Positions 15,247-24,355 are shown, numbered from the stretch's first letter. The stretch: 64,000 bases of DNA from an uncultured Pseudomonadota bacterium (GCA_949290785.1 CASETE010000006.1:62001-126000); one strand, 5' to 3'. Translations and numbers: made by a program. The notes: a model not told the origin generated them from the sequence alone.

Positions 15247-16053
15247 ATGAATAATGATGATAACTTGGATTTATTGGATTTAAATGATGATACAGAATCC
15301 ATGGATACATTGCCGGAAACGTCACAGTTTGCGTCGCCACGTCCGAAAAAGCCTTGGTTATTGCTGGGTGTTGGGCTGTTGGTGATAGTATTGGCAACCT
15401 ATATAATTATTCGTGTCATTGGCGGGGATTCTTCATCGTCGGTGGAAATTGATTTGGATGCGCCGGCGGTTGTCGTAGACGGTGAAAATGCACCGGCGGT
15501 ACCTGTTGACACAAACGTCGCGCCTGTACCTGTTAATGTCGGGGCAGGGGCACCCGCGCCGGTACTAAACAAGGCGCCAGAAGTAAAACCTGTTGCGCAA
15601 CCGGTAACAGAGCCTGCACCAGCACCAAAAGTTGAAAATGTACAGGCTAACCCAAGTGCACCTGTTCGTGTGGTGGAAGATAGAAAAGAAGTTACTTTCA
15701 ATCCCGATAAGGTAGAGACTACAAAACAAGCGGCGAAACCTGCAACAAAGCCTGCTGCAAAGAAAACCGCTGCAAAAAAGACTACGCCAAAAGTTCAAAC
15801 GGCACCAAAGGGCAGCTGGTATGTACAGTTTGGGTCGTATAGCACAAGGGCTTTGGCAGAAAACGCGCAAAAACAAATCAGGGCGGCACATCAAAGTTTA
15901 TTTGCTGGTAAACAGTTTGTTATACTGGCGGCCGTTCTGCCAGATGGAAAAACAACATACAGATTGCGTATCGCGTTTTCTTCTTCGGGTGAAGCAAATG
16001 GATTTTGTCGCAATGCAAAGTCTGACGGCTTAGATTGTTATGTTGCAAAATAA
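15247..16053 (+). CDS. SPOR-domain membrane protein
   Basis: A 268-residue single-pass inner-membrane protein. An acidic cytoplasmic tail (DLLDLNDDTES) precedes a membrane segment (about residues 38-58). Then comes a long Pro/Ala/Val/Lys-rich periplasmic linker (about 75-190) and a C-terminal SPOR domain (about 195-268; GSWYVQFGSYSTRALAENAQKQI, YRLRIAFSS). SPOR domains bind denuded glycan strands at the septum, so a FtsN- or DedD-like role in division is likely. GGGAGAG precedes the start. It is followed closely by tatA. Confidence 0.85.
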   Translation: MNNDDNLDLLDLNDDTESMDTLPETSQFASPRPKKPWLLLGVGLLVIVLATYIIIRVIGGDSSSSVEIDLDAPAVVVDGENAPAVPVDTNVAPVPVNVGAGAPAPVLNKAPEVKPVAQPVTEPAPAPKVENVQANPSAPVRVVEDRKEVTFNPDKVETTKQAAKPATKPAAKKTAAKKTTPKVQTAPKGSWYVQFGSYSTRALAENAQKQIRAAHQSLFAGKQFVILAAVLPDGKTTYRLRIAFSSSGEANGFCRNAKSDGLDCYVAK

Positions 16054-16065
16054 AAGGGGATATAA

Positions 16066-16311
16066 ATGTTTGGACGTTTTGGTTGGGCCGAAATATTAGT
16101 AATAGTTGTTTTAATATTAATATTGTTTGGTCATAATAAAATTCCAGGAATGATGAAAAATCTGGCCGACGGTATAAATATATTTAAAAAGGAATTGAAG
16201 GGTAAAAAACAACCGGATGTCACAGAAAAAAAACAAACGGTGAAAAAAAATCCCGTAAAAAAACAAGTTACTAAGGCTGTAAAGTCATCTAAAAGCCAAA
16301 AAAAGAAATAA
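16066..16311 (+). CDS. tatA: Sec-independent protein translocase TatA
   Basis: An 81-residue TatA-family protein: a short N-terminal membrane helix (residues 8-21), the hinge FGHNKIPGMM, an amphipathic helix (NLADGINIFKKELK) and a charged Lys-rich tail. The hinge FG-x-x-K-x-P is typical. Together with tatB and tatC at 24356-25377 it makes a complete twin-arginine translocase for folded proteins. It is separated from tatBC by about 8 kb, and a terminator follows it. Confidence 0.9.
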   Translation: MFGRFGWAEILVIVVLILILFGHNKIPGMMKNLADGINIFKKELKGKKQPDVTEKKQTVKKNPVKKQVTKAVKSSKSQKKK

Positions 16312-16333
16312 ATGGTTATATAACAATAAAAAA

Positions 16334-16355
16334 AACGCCGAATTTTATCGGCGTT
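16334..16355. terminator. Bidirectional terminator between tatA and dksA
   Basis: AACGCCGA (16334-16341) and TCGGCGTT (16348-16355) form an eight-base stem with an A-run before and a T-run after. It can serve tatA on the plus strand and dksA on the minus strand. Confidence 0.9.
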
Positions 16356-16364
16356 TTTTATTTC

Positions 16365-16799
16365 TTATTCACGTTTTTCGTGTTCTTCTTGTTCTTCTAT
16401 GGTTAATGTTGCCAGCGGTCTTGCCAACATCCGAGATAAACCAATCGGTTCACCAGACACGACGCTGTAACCAAATGTGCCATTGTCGATTCTTTCCAAT
16501 GCGCTGTTGATTTTTTTAAGCAGATTATTATCGCGCTCAGACATGCGTAAGTTCATGGTGATATCTTGCTCTGCAACGGCATTATCTGATTCGTCGCCAA
16601 CGCTGGAATTTTCGTTTTTTTCTGTCTGTCTAACAGCGCTAAGAACAGAGTCGCTGTCTTGTATAATTTCTTCTTTTTGCGCCGTTAAAATTTTATAAAA
16701 ATACGCCAGATGTTCCGGACACATATAAGGTTCAGACTTTTTTGGAACGTATTTTTCCGGTAATTCAATATTTTTATAATTTTTTGCTTTTGTTGCCAT
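16365..16799 (-). CDS. dksA: DksA/TraR family RNA polymerase-binding protein without zinc cysteines
   Basis: A 144-residue DksA. A coiled-coil region (about residues 25-105) carries the acidic DESDNAVAEQD tip-like segment, and the C-terminal part reads GTFGYSVVSGEPIGLSRMLARPLATLTIEEQE, the family signature. Zinc-finger DksA has Cys pairs around this point; here they are Ser/Val, so no zinc site exists, as in C-minus variants. DksA works with ppGpp on RNA polymerase. Its Shine-Dalgarno AAGGAG lies inside the last codons of trxA, two bases separate stop and start, and the genes are co-translated. Confidence 0.9.
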   Translation of the reverse strand: MATKAKNYKNIELPEKYVPKKSEPYMCPEHLAYFYKILTAQKEEIIQDSDSVLSAVRQTEKNENSSVGDESDNAVAEQDITMNLRMSERDNNLLKKINSALERIDNGTFGYSVVSGEPIGLSRMLARPLATLTIEEQEEHEKRE

Positions 16800-16801
16800 T
16801 T

Positions 16802-17122
16802 TCAGACTCCTTTTAATTCATTAATCCAAACCGTCAAGGTGTCTTCATCCATTAAGCCGGTTCTTGCTTCTATTAATTCACCGTTACGAAAGGCCAGAAC
16901 GCTGGGTATGCTGCGAATGCCGTATTTTGCGGGTGTGCGTCTGTTTGATTCGTCTATTTCAAACTTTACGAATTTTACATCCGTTATTTTTTCTGAGGCG
17001 GATTCAAATATCGGACCAAACATACGACAAGGACCACACCAAGACGCCCAAAAATCAACCAATGTTATGCCTTGTCCTAATAAAGATGCGAAATTTGCGT
17101 CATTTGCATGTTCTAGTGCCAT
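16802..17122 (-). CDS. trxA: Thioredoxin
   Basis: A 106-residue cytoplasmic disulfide reductase with the WCGPC active site (WASWCGPCRMFGP), cis-Pro segment RSIPSVLAF and the normal length. The start is the ATG at 17122, which has an excellent AAGGAG nine bases upstream, in preference to in-frame starts further upstream that would add a non-thioredoxin segment. It is transcribed divergently from sufS and leads the trxA-dksA operon. Confidence 0.95.
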   Translation of the reverse strand: MALEHANDANFASLLGQGITLVDFWASWCGPCRMFGPIFESASEKITDVKFVKFEIDESNRRTPAKYGIRSIPSVLAFRNGELIEARTGLMDEDTLTVWINELKGV

Positions 17123-17195
17123 CTTTTTCTCCTTCGTTATTGATATTTGCCAGGAGTGTATTATAATCAGCATAAAATGCAAGAGAAATCATAAA

Positions 17196-18338
17196 ATGAA
17201 TAATATCATATACTTAGATGCAGCCGCCAGCGCTTTGAAGCCCGAATCTGTTATAAAAACGGAAACCGATTTTTTGCGTGATTCGTATGCTAATGCAGGG
17301 CGGGGCATTTGTGCGCGGGCGATTGCCGTTGACGATAAAATTGCCGAGGCTCGCAAAAAAGTTGCAGATTTTATAGGCGCAAAATCACCCGAACAAATTG
17401 TTTTTACTGCAGGCACAACAGATGGTATGAATAGAATAGCAAGAATAATTAACGATTCTGTTTGTGGCGATTCTTTAAAAAATAAAACTATAATGGTATC
17501 AGACCTAGACCACCATTCCGCACGTTTACCGTTTGAGGTCTTGCGGGAATCTATGGCGTGTAAAATAGTTTTGTGTCCGTTAGATGCGAAATATAATTTA
17601 GTGGATGCAGATTTACCTAAGGCTGATGTTTTTGTGATTACCGCTATGTCTAATGTTTTAGGAACACCGCAAGATGTTGCAAGTTTAGTTGCAGCGGCAC
17701 GTAAAAAAAATCCTGACGTAATTACAATCGTTGATGCAGCCCAGTATGTGGTACATAATGAAATAGATGTACAAAAATGGGATTGTGATTTTATGTGCTT
17801 TTCTGCGCATAAAATAGGCGCTGATACGGGACTTGGTGTGATGTATATAAAAAATCCAGGCCGTTGGATTTCACCTGATAAATTCGGTGGAGGAATGATT
17901 GCTAGAATAACAGGTAGCGCGGTAAATAATAATTATTCTTTGCAGTGGGAGCCTGCGCCAGCTAAGTTTGAGGCGGGTACCTTACCGATAACACAAATTA
18001 TTGGTTTGCCAGCAGCAATTGATTACATTTGTAAAAACAGACCGAATCTAGATTTGATAAAATATTTATACGACAGGTTGAATAAAAATGAACGTATACA
18101 AATAATTACATCGCGTGATGCAAGTATGCTTAGTTTTTATATAAAAGATATGCATGCGCTGGATTTTGGGGCTTTGATTGGTGCGCATAATGTGTGCTTG
18201 CGGGTAGGTAATATGTGTGCAAGTTGGATTCATAAATTAATAGGTATTCCCGGTTCTGTTCGTATATCTGTTGGTTCTTGGAATACAAAAGAAGAAATGA
18301 TTGTCGTTGCTGATATAATAGAAAACATTGTGAAGTAA
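17196..18338 (+). CDS. sufS: Cysteine desulfurase SufS
   Basis: A 380-residue PLP enzyme taking sulfur from cysteine for Fe-S clusters. It has DLDHHS, VDAAQYV, the PLP-lysine segment CFSAHKIGADTG and the SufS-type active Cys in LRVGNMCASW. Start: the ATG at 17196, where the protein begins MNNIIYLDAAASAL as in the family; the frame is open far upstream but that stretch is antisense to trxA. A TATAAT lies at 17162-17167. It is followed by sufT and sufE within a few bases, an operon feeding the SufBC scaffold encoded at 39458-41494. Confidence 0.95.
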   Translation: MNNIIYLDAAASALKPESVIKTETDFLRDSYANAGRGICARAIAVDDKIAEARKKVADFIGAKSPEQIVFTAGTTDGMNRIARIINDSVCGDSLKNKTIMVSDLDHHSARLPFEVLRESMACKIVLCPLDAKYNLVDADLPKADVFVITAMSNVLGTPQDVASLVAAARKKNPDVITIVDAAQYVVHNEIDVQKWDCDFMCFSAHKIGADTGLGVMYIKNPGRWISPDKFGGGMIARITGSAVNNNYSLQWEPAPAKFEAGTLPITQIIGLPAAIDYICKNRPNLDLIKYLYDRLNKNERIQIITSRDASMLSFYIKDMHALDFGALIGAHNVCLRVGNMCASWIHKLIGIPGSVRISVGSWNTKEEMIVVADIIENIVK

Positions 18339-18339
18339 A

Positions 18340-18654
18340 ATGAATGTAACAAAAGATGACATAATTGCCGTTTTAAAGAATATATATGACCCGGAAATAC
18401 CGGTAAATATATGGGACTTAGGTTTGATTTATGATGTTTTGATACACGATTCGGAAATTATTATAAATATGACTTTTACAAGCCCAACATGTCCAATGAT
18501 GGAAGATTTGTTAGAGCAGGTCAGGTTAGATGTTGAAAATGTTGCTGGTGGCAGGGTTGTAAAAGTAAATTTGGTTTGGAATCCACCATGGGATTTATCG
18601 CGTATGTCGGAAGCAGCGCGTCTGGAATTAGATTTAACAGAGCAGGGGTGGTAG
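18340..18654 (+). CDS. sufT: SUF system protein SufT (MIP18/DUF59 family)
   Basis: A 104-residue MIP18-family protein: IYDPEIPVNIWDLGLIYDV is the family hallmark and TFTSPTCPMMEDLLEQV carries the conserved Cys of Fe-S transfer proteins. SufT members help maturation of Fe-S proteins. It is one base after the sufS stop and two bases before sufE, which supports the SUF assignment over the related phenylacetate PaaD. Confidence 0.92.
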   Translation: MNVTKDDIIAVLKNIYDPEIPVNIWDLGLIYDVLIHDSEIIINMTFTSPTCPMMEDLLEQVRLDVENVAGGRVVKVNLVWNPPWDLSRMSEAARLELDLTEQGW

Positions 18655-18656
18655 CC

Positions 18657-19019
18657 ATGACTTATGCCGAAATGAAAAATATTTTGTCTTTGATATCTGA
18701 TCCCGTTGAAAAACTGGAAATGGTCATGGATTTTGGAAAAAATATGCCAAAAGTGCCCGATACAGCCACTTGTCATGAGATAGTAGGGTGCGCGTCGCGG
18801 GCGGAAATTTGTATGGACGGTAACAAATTTTACGGTCGTGCCGATTCGGTTTTAGTTCGTGGCATAGTTGCAATTATAACTGCGATGGTTGACGGCAAAA
18901 GTACGGCAGATATAAAAAAAATGGATTTAAATACAGAATTTCATAGTCTAAATATTAATTTAGGTACGGGTCGGTTAGGCGGCGTTAATTCAATGATTCG
19001 TTTTTTGCAAAATTTATGA
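18657..19019 (+). CDS. sufE: Cysteine desulfuration protein SufE
   Basis: A 120-residue SufE: DPVEKLEMVMDFGKNMP, then the active-site segment EIVGCASRAEIC, in which the Cys of GC(A/Q)S accepts persulfide from SufS, and ADSVLVRGIVAIITAMVDGKS. The start is the ATG at 18657, two bases after the sufT stop. It is third in sufS-sufT-sufE. Confidence 0.93.
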   Translation: MTYAEMKNILSLISDPVEKLEMVMDFGKNMPKVPDTATCHEIVGCASRAEICMDGNKFYGRADSVLVRGIVAIITAMVDGKSTADIKKMDLNTEFHSLNINLGTGRLGGVNSMIRFLQNL

Positions 19020-19056
19020 TACACTTAGTGAAGAATTCATAGGGGCGTTTGTAAAA

Positions 19057-19350
19057 ATGGGCGAAGACGAGAAAATGTTTCAAATTGGTTTGTGGGCGTG
19101 TATATTGGTGTCTGTTTTGGCTGCCGTTTTACAGGTTTGTTATAGAACTCAGAACCGGGCGAGAAATCGCGTTCGTGCGGAAATCGTTAAAACGCAACAA
19201 GAAATAGCGGTGGCGCAGGCAAATTTTGCGTCCTATGTCAGACCGGAAATTTTACGCAACTTGGTCGTCAGCGTTTATCCTAAAACAGAAGTCATCAGTT
19301 TTCATAAATCCGTCGCCATAGACGATTTACCGAATAGAGAACAGAAGTAA
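19057..19350 (+). CDS. ftsL: FtsL-like cell division protein
   Basis: A 97-residue bitopic protein: short cytoplasmic N-terminus, one membrane segment (about residues 8-27), then a charged coiled-coil stretch (RNRVRAEIVKTQQEIAVAQANFASYVRPE). Sequence alone is weak, but the size, topology and position three bases before ftsI are those of FtsL, which recruits FtsW/FtsI to the septum. An internal ATG at 19075 is an alternative start. The usual rsmH (mraW) upstream neighbour is missing. Confidence 0.65.
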   Translation: MGEDEKMFQIGLWACILVSVLAAVLQVCYRTQNRARNRVRAEIVKTQQEIAVAQANFASYVRPEILRNLVVSVYPKTEVISFHKSVAIDDLPNREQK

Positions 19351-19353
19351 TAT

Positions 19354-20979
19354 ATGTTTGAAGTAGGAAAGGATATTTTTAAGCATGGGTTTAAAGGAAT
19401 CGGCGGCGACGTTGTCGCGCGGCGACGCCTTAGATTTATATATTCTTTGTTTATAATTGCTTTTGTTGTCTTTACCGTTCGTACGTTATGGTTGGGAATA
19501 CAGGGAACAGACAGGTCTCGGTTGGCCGGTGCAGATGGGGCATGGTTGGTTAAACGGGCGGACATAGTTGATAGAAATGGTGATATATTGGCCAAGAATG
19601 TCATGTCTGGACATATAACATTGCGGCCGCCAGTTGTCACAGATAGGGATAAAGTCGCAGAAACAATTCATAAAGCATTGCCATATGAATATTCTTTGAA
19701 TGAGGCCTTGCAGTTGGTTAATTCTTCACGAAGATTCATATATGTAAAGAAATATGCCAGCGATGCTCAACGTGATATTATCACAAAAGCGAAATTGCAG
19801 GGCTTGGAAATAGAACCTATTCAAACGCGCAGATATCCAAAGCGCAGGTTGTTTTCACATGTGGTTGGTTTCGTCGGTAACGATGGACATGGTTTGGAAG
19901 GCGTTGAACGTACTTATGATGATTACCTTAGTGAAAACAGGGACCCATTGCAGTTATCATTGGATGCGCGTATTCAATCTGTGTTTTATGAGCAATTGTC
20001 TTTTGCAATGCAAAAGTATCAAGCAAAGGCCGCAATGGGATTGCTGATTAATTCGCGTACCGGTGAAATGATAGCCATGGTGTCTTTGCCGGATTTTGAC
20101 CCTGAAAACATAGGCTTGGACCCCGTAGCAAATAGAATGTTTAAACCATTGCGCGGCGTTTTTGAAATGGGGTCTATATTTAAGGTGTTTAATACCGCTA
20201 TGGCCATGGAAAACGGTATAAACAAAGAATATTATATAGCAGAGGCCTTTAAAATTCCTGATAAATTCGGTAGAACCGCAGCAAGAATCGGCGATGTTAG
20301 TAGTTTTAAACCGCCTCGGCCTAACTTGACTGTGGAAGAAATAATGTTGCATTCCTGCAATGCAGGTAGCGCACAAATTGCGCTGGATTTACCTGACGGT
20401 ACTCAGCAAGAGTTCTTTCATAGAATACATCTGGATGCGCCACTGTCATTGGAGTTCGGAAAAACAGAAAGACCGCTTATGCCTGCTAAATGGGGGCCTG
20501 TTGAACGGGCAACGGTATCTTTCGGCCATGGTATATCAGTTACGCCTATGCATTTGTTGTTGGCCGTAAATTCTATGACTAACGGCGGAATATACATATA
20601 TCCAACGCTTTTAAAACGTAATGTAGGCGTTGTAAAGGGTGAACGGGTTTTATCAAGTGAAATATCTGAAAGATTGCGTGGAATTATGTTACGAATCGCC
20701 GAAGAAACCAGCGGTAAGCAAGCAAGAATTGCAGGAATTCAAATCGGTGGAAAAACCGCAACCGCAGAAAAATATGTAAATGGGCGCGCAGATCGTAAGA
20801 AAAATTTAACCGCTTTTGTTGGTATATTCCCAGTCGCTGCTCCTCAGTATACGATATTGGTTGTATTAGATGAACCAAAGGGAACAAAAGAATCTTTCGG
20901 ACTTAGAACTGCCGCTTGGAATGCGGTACCAACTGCGGGAAAGATTCTTGATAGTATCCTGCCGTTGCTATTTGAATAA
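19354..20979 (+). CDS. ftsI: Peptidoglycan D,D-transpeptidase FtsI (PBP3)
   Basis: A 541-residue class B penicillin-binding protein that crosslinks septal peptidoglycan. It has an N-terminal membrane anchor (about residues 28-48), the dimerisation domain with VDRNGDILAKN, and the transpeptidase with SIFK (catalytic Ser, in EMGSIFKVF), SCN (LHSCNAGS) and KTA(T) (IGGKTATAEKY, KTG-box variant). It is co-transcribed with ftsL. In most alphaproteobacteria it lies in the dcw cluster with mur genes; here recJ follows instead. Confidence 0.95.
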   Translation: MFEVGKDIFKHGFKGIGGDVVARRRLRFIYSLFIIAFVVFTVRTLWLGIQGTDRSRLAGADGAWLVKRADIVDRNGDILAKNVMSGHITLRPPVVTDRDKVAETIHKALPYEYSLNEALQLVNSSRRFIYVKKYASDAQRDIITKAKLQGLEIEPIQTRRYPKRRLFSHVVGFVGNDGHGLEGVERTYDDYLSENRDPLQLSLDARIQSVFYEQLSFAMQKYQAKAAMGLLINSRTGEMIAMVSLPDFDPENIGLDPVANRMFKPLRGVFEMGSIFKVFNTAMAMENGINKEYYIAEAFKIPDKFGRTAARIGDVSSFKPPRPNLTVEEIMLHSCNAGSAQIALDLPDGTQQEFFHRIHLDAPLSLEFGKTERPLMPAKWGPVERATVSFGHGISVTPMHLLLAVNSMTNGGIYIYPTLLKRNVGVVKGERVLSSEISERLRGIMLRIAEETSGKQARIAGIQIGGKTATAEKYVNGRADRKKNLTAFVGIFPVAAPQYTILVVLDEPKGTKESFGLRTAAWNAVPTAGKILDSILPLLFE

Positions 20980-21022
20980 ATTTTGGATATAATTATCTAC
21001 GATAATAAAAAAAGAGTATAGC

Positions 21023-22786
21023 GTGAAGAATATCGTAGATAAGTCCATGCTGGGTAAAGCTTGGACAGTTGTGACATATCCTGGTGATAAAGAAAATGCA
21101 TGTCAGACGGATAACTTAGTTCAAAATATTTTAATTAGCCGTGGTATTACTGATATGGCGGCAATGGAAAAATTTTTGAATCCTACCATAAAAGAGTATA
21201 TGCCTGACCCATCCGTTTTATTTGATATGGATAAGGCAACGAAGATTATTGCCAATGCTTTGATGTCGGGTGAAAAAATCGCCATATATGGCGATTACGA
21301 TGTAGACGGTATAACTGCTACGGCAATTTTTGTGAAATATTTACGTACGTTGGGGGCGGACGTTATTTGGCATTTGCCAACAAGGGAAGGTGAAGGATAC
21401 GGATTAAATAAAAGTGCCATAGATGATATTTACAACAATGGCGCAAAGTTATTAATCACCGTTGATTGCGGAATTAGCGGAATAGCAGAAGTTGAATATG
21501 CAAAGTCTTTGGGTATGAAAGTTGTCGTTACAGACCATCATTCGCCAGATGTTGCTTTGCCAAACGCTGATGCGGTTGTAAATCCTAAAAGGGCAGATGA
21601 TACGTCTGAGTTATCTTATCTGGCTGGGGTCGGCGTTGCCTTTTTGACTTTGGTCGGGTTACGTCGTGAACTGAAATCATGCGTTACAGATGCATCGCTT
21701 AAGGAAAAAATAGAAAATACGAATTTGATGAATTATTTGGATTTGGTCGCGTTGGGGACAATTTGCGATACAATGCCTTTAATCGGTCTTAATCGTGCTT
21801 TCGTTGCAACAGGATTAAAGGTTTTAGGGTTACGTAATAATTTAGGTCTGTGTGTGTTAATGGACATTGCTGGTATAAAAACGCCGTCTGTATATGCGGC
21901 TGGGTTTGCTTTGGGACCCCGATTGAATGCAGCGGGACGTTTGGATTCTGCTGCGCCTGCGTTGGAATTATTGTTGACTGATAATCCATTAATTGCTCGT
22001 GATTTGGCGCAAAAATTACATACAATGAATCAAGAACGTATAGATATACAAAACGCGATAATGATATCTGCTAACGACTTGGCAAAAAAATGTTGTGATG
22101 CAGGGCATTGTAGTTTGTTCGTTTGCGGTGATAACTGGCATGGCGGTGTAATGGGGATAATCGCAGGTAGATTAAAAGATAAATATAATTTACCGTCTTG
22201 TGTTGCTACGCGTTGTGACGGTATAATTAATGGGTCTGGCCGTTCTATCCCAGGAATAGATCTTGGGCAAATTATTCATGACGCGTTGGCACAAGGGGTG
22301 TTGTCAGAAGGTGGCGGTCATGCGGCCGCGGCAGGTTTTTCTTTGCCTGCGGAAAACGAAAGCGCCTTTTGCGAGTTTCTAGAGCAGGCCGTCAAAAATC
22401 AATTGCATGGCGAAATGCCGCATCAAGAAATTTTTGTTGATGCTGAATTAGATGCAGGCAGCGCAAATATGAGTTTAGTAGAAAAAATGTCTGCATTAGA
22501 ACCGTTCGGACAGGGGAATCCAGAACCAACTTTGGTGTTGCATGGGGCTGTGTTACGATATGCCGGTGTAATGGGTAAGGGAAATCATTTACGTGGCGCC
22601 GTCACAACAAGTAATGGCGGGCAATTACCGTTTGTTGCTTTTAATCTGGTAGGTACGCCCGTCGGTGATTTTTTACTGGACGATGCGAATGTAAACACTA
22701 AAATAAAATTGTTGGGCAAGTTAAAAGAAAATAACTATAACGGTCGCATCAGCGCACAATTCTTTATAGAGGATATCGCGGTTTAA
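21023..22786 (+). CDS. recJ: Single-stranded-DNA-specific exonuclease RecJ
   Basis: A 587-residue 5'-3' exonuclease of the DHH superfamily. Metal-binding motifs are YGDYDVDGITATAIF, TVDCGISG, VVTDHHSP and NPKR; the DHHA1 segment GSGRSIPGIDL and GGGHAAAAGFSL follow, and an OB-fold C-terminus ends the protein. The start is GTG at 21023; AAAGAG lies about eight bases before it. A TATAAT about 30 bases upstream may be its promoter. The next gene starts two bases after the stop. Confidence 0.95.
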   Translation: MKNIVDKSMLGKAWTVVTYPGDKENACQTDNLVQNILISRGITDMAAMEKFLNPTIKEYMPDPSVLFDMDKATKIIANALMSGEKIAIYGDYDVDGITATAIFVKYLRTLGADVIWHLPTREGEGYGLNKSAIDDIYNNGAKLLITVDCGISGIAEVEYAKSLGMKVVVTDHHSPDVALPNADAVVNPKRADDTSELSYLAGVGVAFLTLVGLRRELKSCVTDASLKEKIENTNLMNYLDLVALGTICDTMPLIGLNRAFVATGLKVLGLRNNLGLCVLMDIAGIKTPSVYAAGFALGPRLNAAGRLDSAAPALELLLTDNPLIARDLAQKLHTMNQERIDIQNAIMISANDLAKKCCDAGHCSLFVCGDNWHGGVMGIIAGRLKDKYNLPSCVATRCDGIINGSGRSIPGIDLGQIIHDALAQGVLSEGGGHAAAAGFSLPAENESAFCEFLEQAVKNQLHGEMPHQEIFVDAELDAGSANMSLVEKMSALEPFGQGNPEPTLVLHGAVLRYAGVMGKGNHLRGAVTTSNGGQLPFVAFNLVGTPVGDFLLDDANVNTKIKLLGKLKENNYNGRISAQFFIEDIAV

Positions 22787-22788
22787 GA

Positions 22789-23742
22789 ATGAAAAATTGT
22801 TTGAATGCTTTTATAGAGACTATACAAAATGCAAAATCTATTGCAATTGCTGGGCATAAAAATCCTGACGGTGATTCTTTGGCTTCGGTTTTGGCTTTGG
22901 CACGATTGATAGAGTTAAACTATAATAAAGTTCCTTTGTGCGTATATGATGGAAATATACCAGATTGCTTGGATAATATACCAGATAGAAAAAAAATACA
23001 GTATTTCGCACATGTTGATGCACGGCAGAGCGTGGATTGTATGATATTGGTTGATTACGGTACCGAAAAAAATCTTGGTGGCGTGGCATCAATGGTGTCG
23101 GAATCAAAGCTTGTATATGAAATAGATCATCATAAAAACGATTCGCCCATTGGAATTGTTTGTTTAAATAATAATACAGCCGCTGCTGTTGGTGAAATAT
23201 TGTACGATTTGATGCGACAGATGAATTGGAAATACGATTCGGATGTTTTAGATTTGTTGGCTGTATCAATATTAACAGATACCGGGAATTTTAAATATGC
23301 CAGGTCAGGTAAGTCATTAAAAGTAATGGCGGACTTGGTTGATATGGGCGTTTGTATAGAAAATATATCTAATGCGTTAAATAATAAATCCAAGAAAACC
23401 GTTTTGATGGAAGCAGCCGTTGCTTCGCAGGCAGAGTTTTTATTTGGCGGTCGCTTGGCTTTGGCTGTAATAGGAAAAAAAGAATATAAAAATTTAGATG
23501 GGCGTGGTGATACGGTGTTGAATCTGTTGGGGCAAATAAAAGGTATTGAATATATCGTATTATTAAAGCAACAAAAAGAAAAACAAATTGGTGTGTCTTT
23601 GCGCAGTCGTACAAAACCCATAGAACATATTGCTGTTGCTTTGGGCGGCGGCGGTCATATGTATGCGGCGGGTGCTGTGATATATGATACTTTGGATAAC
23701 GCACGTTCAATGGTGTTGGATTTATTTAAGGGGGAAAAATGA
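22789..23742 (+). CDS. nrnA: DHH-family phosphoesterase, NrnA-like (oligoribonuclease/pAp phosphatase)
   Basis: A 317-residue protein with the NrnA motif set: GHKNPDGDSLASVLAL, ILVDYGT, EIDHHKND, LTDTGNFKYA and the DHHA1 GGGGHMYAAGAV. Such proteins degrade 2-5-mer RNA and pAp, and some cleave the linear dinucleotides made from cyclic dinucleotides. That is relevant here because a diadenylate cyclase is encoded at 60632-61390. It is joined to recJ by two bases and overlaps lolA by four bases. Confidence 0.85.
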   Translation: MKNCLNAFIETIQNAKSIAIAGHKNPDGDSLASVLALARLIELNYNKVPLCVYDGNIPDCLDNIPDRKKIQYFAHVDARQSVDCMILVDYGTEKNLGGVASMVSESKLVYEIDHHKNDSPIGIVCLNNNTAAAVGEILYDLMRQMNWKYDSDVLDLLAVSILTDTGNFKYARSGKSLKVMADLVDMGVCIENISNALNNKSKKTVLMEAAVASQAEFLFGGRLALAVIGKKEYKNLDGRGDTVLNLLGQIKGIEYIVLLKQQKEKQIGVSLRSRTKPIEHIAVALGGGGHMYAAGAVIYDTLDNARSMVLDLFKGEK

Positions 23743-24353
23743 AGAAGTTAATAATAGCTTTATGTTTATTCGCTGTGGCTACAACTGCGAATGCTGCGGT
23801 TGATGCTTCATTGGTAAATTCCGCCGAAAAATATTTAAATTCTATTACGGGTTTGACCGGCGGTTTCGTGCAAACGGCAAACGGCAAAACAGAAAAAGGC
23901 GTTTTTTCTATGTTGCGTCCCGGGCGTGTACGTTTAGATTATGACAATATGCCAGTGCAGTTGATATCAGACGGAAAAGATTTATATTTTTTTGATAAAT
24001 CTTTGGATCAGATTACAACGGTTCCGTTGACTAGTACACCTGCCGGAATATTAATAAGAAAAAATATAGATTTAACAAATGCTGATATAAATGTTTATGA
24101 AACGGAAACAGGAAAAAATACGTTCGCGTTAAAAATGAACTTGCGCGGGCAGGAAGGCTTGGGAAATATGACGGTTGTTTTTGATAAGAAACCGGTTAAG
24201 TTAAATTCTTGGACCGTTGTTGACGCAACTGGCGCCAAGACAGACGTTGTATTTTCTGATTTAAAAACTAAAACTAATTTTGGTAAAAACTATTTTCAGA
24301 TTCAACGGCACAAGACCGTTAATACCAGTGGTGGCGATTCGTTTTATGATTAA
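23739..24353 (+). CDS. lolA: Outer-membrane lipoprotein carrier LolA
   Basis: A 204-residue periplasmic carrier. A cleavable signal peptide (MKKLIIALCLFAVATTANA) precedes a LolA fold: LNSITGLTGGFVQT, GVFSMLRPGRVRLDYDN, QLISDGKDLYFFDKSLDQIT and VVFDKKPVKLNSWTVVD. LolA moves lipoproteins from LolCDE to the outer membrane and completes a route that starts with Lnt. It overlaps nrnA by four bases. Confidence 0.92.
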   Translation: MKKLIIALCLFAVATTANAAVDASLVNSAEKYLNSITGLTGGFVQTANGKTEKGVFSMLRPGRVRLDYDNMPVQLISDGKDLYFFDKSLDQITTVPLTSTPAGILIRKNIDLTNADINVYETETGKNTFALKMNLRGQEGLGNMTVVFDKKPVKLNSWTVVDATGAKTDVVFSDLKTKTNFGKNYFQIQRHKTVNTSGGDSFYD

Positions 24354-24355
24354 AA

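Noticed and set aside
15399-15701. Antisense Ala/Thr/Gly-rich frame opposite the SPOR gene
   Set aside because: Low-complexity shadow of the Pro/Ala linker of the SPOR protein, with no start signal.
16839-17195. Open frame upstream of sufS that would extend SufS by about 119 residues
   Set aside because: It is antisense to trxA; SufS proteins begin at the ATG at 17196 and a promoter-like TATAAT lies just before it.
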